DNA from: Lachnospiraceae bacterium
GTDB lineage: Bacteria; Bacillota; Clostridia; Lachnospirales; Lachnospiraceae
Length of the DNA: 15,642 bases
NCBI GenBank assembly: GCA_900757195.1
Contig: CAAEMZ010000054.1
Location: forward strand, 1-15,642
Reading direction: 5' to 3'
The notes below the pieces were generated by a model, which saw only the letters and a program-made list of their open reading frames with translations, did no database searches and was not told the origin of the DNA. Shown here in pieces: positions 13,755-15,642 of this stretch. A program made the translations under genes and the position numbers. The number at the start of each line of letters is the position of its first letter. The first letter of the stretch is position 1.

Positions 13755-15308
13755 TTATTTTGCGTAATCTGTTACCCGTGATTCACGGATAACATTGACT
13801 TTAATCTGACCCGGATATTCCAATTCAGCCTCAATCTGTTTGGAAATATCTCTTGCCAGTAAAATCATATCGTCATCATTTACCTGTTCTGGAACTACCA
13901 TGATACGAATCTCTCGTCCTGCCTGTATAGCAAAAGACTTATCAACGCCTTTGAATTCATTGGCGATATCTTCTAATTGTTTTAATCTGTTAGTATAAGT
14001 TTCTAAGGTTTCTCTACGAGCTCCTGGTCTGGCAGCAGAAATCGTATCTGCGGCCTGCACAATACATGCAATCAATGTTTCCGGTTCAACGTCGCCGTGA
14101 TGAGATTCTACTGCATTAATAACAACAGCAGACTCTTTATATTTACGACATAAATCCACACCGATGGAGATATGGGAACCTTCCATCTCATGGTCTACGG
14201 ATTTACCAATATCATGTAAAAGTCCGGCTCTTTTAGCCATTCTTACATCAACGCCCAGCTCACCGGCCAGTAAACCGGATAAATGAGCAACTTCAATAGA
14301 ATGTTTCAAAGCATTTTGTCCATAGCTGGTACGATACTTCATCTTACCGAGCAGACGGACTAATTCAGGATGAATACCATGGACACCAACTTCAAGAGTT
14401 GCGGCTTCACCTTCTTCACGAATCATGGTCTCGACCTCTTTCTGAGCCTTTTCAACCATTTCTTCAATGCGTGCCGGATGAATACGACCGTCAACAATCA
14501 GCTTCTCCAGAGCGATTCTCGCCACTTCACGGCGAATCGGATCAAAGCTGGATAAGATAACTGCTTCCGGCGTGTCGTCGATAATCAGATCAATTCCTGT
14601 CATCGTTTCGAGTGTACGGATATTCCGTCCCTCACGTCCGATAATACGTCCTTTCATTTCATCATTTGGCAGCGGTACAACAGAGATCGTTGTTTCTGCC
14701 ACATGGTCCGCCGCACATTTCTGAATGGCTGTTACCACGTATTCCTTAGCCTTTTTGTTTGCTTCTTCCTTTGCCTTGTTTTCAAGGTCTTTAACTAACA
14801 TTGCGGTTTCATGTTTTACATCATCTTCAACCGATCTTAAAAGATATTCCTTTGCTTGTTCGGAGGTTAAGCCTGAGATTCTTTCGAGTTCCTGTACTCT
14901 TTTCTGGTTCAGTTCATTAACTTCAGCAAGCTGCTTGTTCAGCCTGTCCTCACGTGATACCAGTTGGTTTTCCTTCTTTTCAAGAGAATCCGCTTTACGG
15001 TCCACAGCTTCTTCCTTAGAGAGTACACGTTTCTCGTACTTCTGTAATTCGGCTCTGCGTTCCTTGCTTTCTTTTTCAAGCTCATTTTTATTCTTCAAAG
15101 CTTCTTCCTTGACTTCGAGAAGGCCTTCACGTTTTTTCGTTTCAGCAGTTTTCATGGCCTCGTCAATAATCTCACGAGCCTTTTCCTCTGCGGAACCAAT
15201 CTTGGATTCAACGACTTTTTTTCTATAAGAAACAGCCACATTCCAAACGATAAGGGCAGTAACTAAAACAGCTACAATAACTATAATAACTGCAGTAATT
15301 AACGGCAC
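13755..15308 (-). CDS. rny: Ribonuclease Y
   Basis: The 517-residue protein has the full RNase Y plan: an N-terminal membrane helix (about 3-27), a long charged coiled coil (30-200), a KH RNA-binding domain (about 208-268, with GRIIGREGRNIRTLE) and an HD domain (about 335-427) with catalytic His365-Asp366 in LLHDIGKS. It is a membrane-anchored endoribonuclease that starts mRNA decay in many Firmicutes. The start is GTG at 15308, supported by AAGGAGG seven bases upstream and by the correct N-terminal anchor. It has its own promoter and terminator, so it is transcribed alone although recX lies upstream. The recX-rny order is common in Clostridia. Confidence 0.97.
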   Translation of the reverse strand: MPLITAVIIVIVAVLVTALIVWNVAVSYRKKVVESKIGSAEEKAREIIDEAMKTAETKKREGLLEVKEEALKNKNELEKESKERRAELQKYEKRVLSKEEAVDRKADSLEKKENQLVSREDRLNKQLAEVNELNQKRVQELERISGLTSEQAKEYLLRSVEDDVKHETAMLVKDLENKAKEEANKKAKEYVVTAIQKCAADHVAETTISVVPLPNDEMKGRIIGREGRNIRTLETMTGIDLIIDDTPEAVILSSFDPIRREVARIALEKLIVDGRIHPARIEEMVEKAQKEVETMIREEGEAATLEVGVHGIHPELVRLLGKMKYRTSYGQNALKHSIEVAHLSGLLAGELGVDVRMAKRAGLLHDIGKSVDHEMEGSHISIGVDLCRKYKESAVVINAVESHHGDVEPETLIACIVQAADTISAARPGARRETLETYTNRLKQLEDIANEFKGVDKSFAIQAGREIRIMVVPEQVNDDDMILLARDISKQIEAELEYPGQIKVNVIRESRVTDYAK

Positions 15309-15357
15309 AGGAGCACCTCCTTATTAAGTTTTCATTGTACATAAATACAACACTTAA

Positions 15358-15386
15358 ATTCTATACTTTTTTTATAATTATGTCAA
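15358..15386 (-). promoter_or_regulatory. Promoter for rny
   Basis: On the minus strand TTGACA (15381-15386) and TAGAAT (15358-15363) are separated by exactly 17 bp, about 50 bp before the GTG start. The -35 also forms part of an imperfect inverted repeat (GTCAAGTG at 15382-15389 with CACATTGAC at 15409-15417), which may be incidental. Confidence 0.88.
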
Positions 15387-15441
15387 GTGAATTTCAAGAA
15401 TACTCTGACACATTGACTAAATATCCTTCGATGAAATTGTC

Positions 15442-15642
15442 CTAAATGCCCAATTTTTTGTAAACAGAAAGAATATCGCCGCCTCGAAATCCCCGGCGTC
15501 CCAGATAACGCATCATTCGCTCTTTTTCCTTTGGATCCGGCTCCATATCACTCCCCCAGCGTTTTGCAAGAATCGACTGAATCGTTTCTCTGTCATCCGG
15601 AAGTTCCAGATATTCATCCGCCTCGGCGGCTGAACGCAGATC
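15442..15642 (-). CDS. recX: Regulatory protein RecX (C-terminal part)
   Basis: The last 66 codons are visible; the start lies beyond the right edge. The sequence runs RETIQSILAKRWG, then KEKERMMRYLGRRGFRGGDI, ending YKKLGI. This matches the final three-helix RecX repeat, in which a tract like KxxRYLxRRGF is conserved. RecX binds RecA filaments and limits recombination and the SOS response. Its place directly upstream of rny agrees with the recA-recX-rny order of related Clostridia, so recA may lie just outside. No convincing T-run terminator separates it from the rny promoter. Confidence 0.85.
   Translation of the reverse strand, partial: DLRSAAEADEYLELPDDRETIQSILAKRWGSDMEPDPKEKERMMRYLGRRGFRGGDILSVYKKLGI

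Noticed and set aside
14142..14150. Another TTTACGACA copy
   Set aside because: It lies in a conserved part of rny and is explained by the codons for RKY; not counted with the repeat cluster.
14725..15228. 167-codon Ser/Phe-rich plus-strand frame
   Set aside because: It is the antisense of the rny coiled-coil region, whose Glu/Lys codons read as Phe/Ser on the other strand.
15382..15417. Terminator after recX
   Set aside because: The inverted repeat is imperfect, has no T-run on the minus strand and overlaps the rny -35.

Overview
The window looks like the chromosome of a Gram-positive anaerobe of the class Clostridia, most likely a Lachnospiraceae member. Pointers are a giant 2-hydroxyacyl-CoA dehydratase activase-type protein, a DUF6465 small protein, the recX-rny order, strong AGGAGG ribosome binding sites, sigma-A type promoters and short hairpin-plus-T-run terminators. 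Most genes are moderately GC-rich. A stretch at about 12.4-13.7 kb is clearly more AT-rich and looks acquired. The species cannot be fixed from the sequence alone.

Layout. (1) 3-3293 (+): the C-terminal three quarters of a fused activase/dehydratase-like protein, entering from the left edge. (2) 3366-5467 (-): the hisH-hisF pair (imidazole glycerol phosphate synthase) followed by ung (uracil-DNA glycosylase), probably one transcript. (3) 5632-5832 (+): a DUF6465 small protein. (4) 5883-8216 (-): a two-component system, OmpR-type regulator then HAMP/HisKA sensor kinase. (5) 8372-8950 (+): xpt, purine salvage. (6) 9016-9846 (-): an Mrp/Nbp35-type Fe-S carrier ATPase. (7) 9975-11492 (+): putP, sodium/proline symporter. 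(8) 11551-12324 (-): a protein of unknown function with a CFI-box-like motif. (9) 12401-13683: an AT-rich island with a DUF4160 / DUF2442-XRE operon of toxin-antitoxin style, gene debris that includes an IS256-type transposase scrap, and a perfect 16-bp direct repeat at its two ends. (10) 13755-15308 (-): rny (RNase Y). (11) 15442-15642 (-): the C-terminus of recX, running off the right edge.

Up to 12 kb every plus-strand gene meets a minus-strand gene at a single hairpin usable in both directions, so the first four convergent junctions share terminators. The resident genes are mostly independent housekeeping units: histidine biosynthesis, base excision repair, purine salvage, Fe-S assembly, proline uptake, RNA turnover and recombination control. 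They do not form one pathway.

The part most worth a second look is the island. Its DUF4160 / DUF2442-XRE operon has a consensus promoter (TTGACA, 17 bp, TATAAT) whose spacer is almost wholly filled by a perfect 20-bp palindrome, as expected for autorepression. The IS256 scrap stops exactly where the right copy of the 16-bp repeat begins, and several more copies of a TTTACGAC motif follow. This suggests integration or recombination between recurring sequences. The function of the operon is inferred from domain content only.
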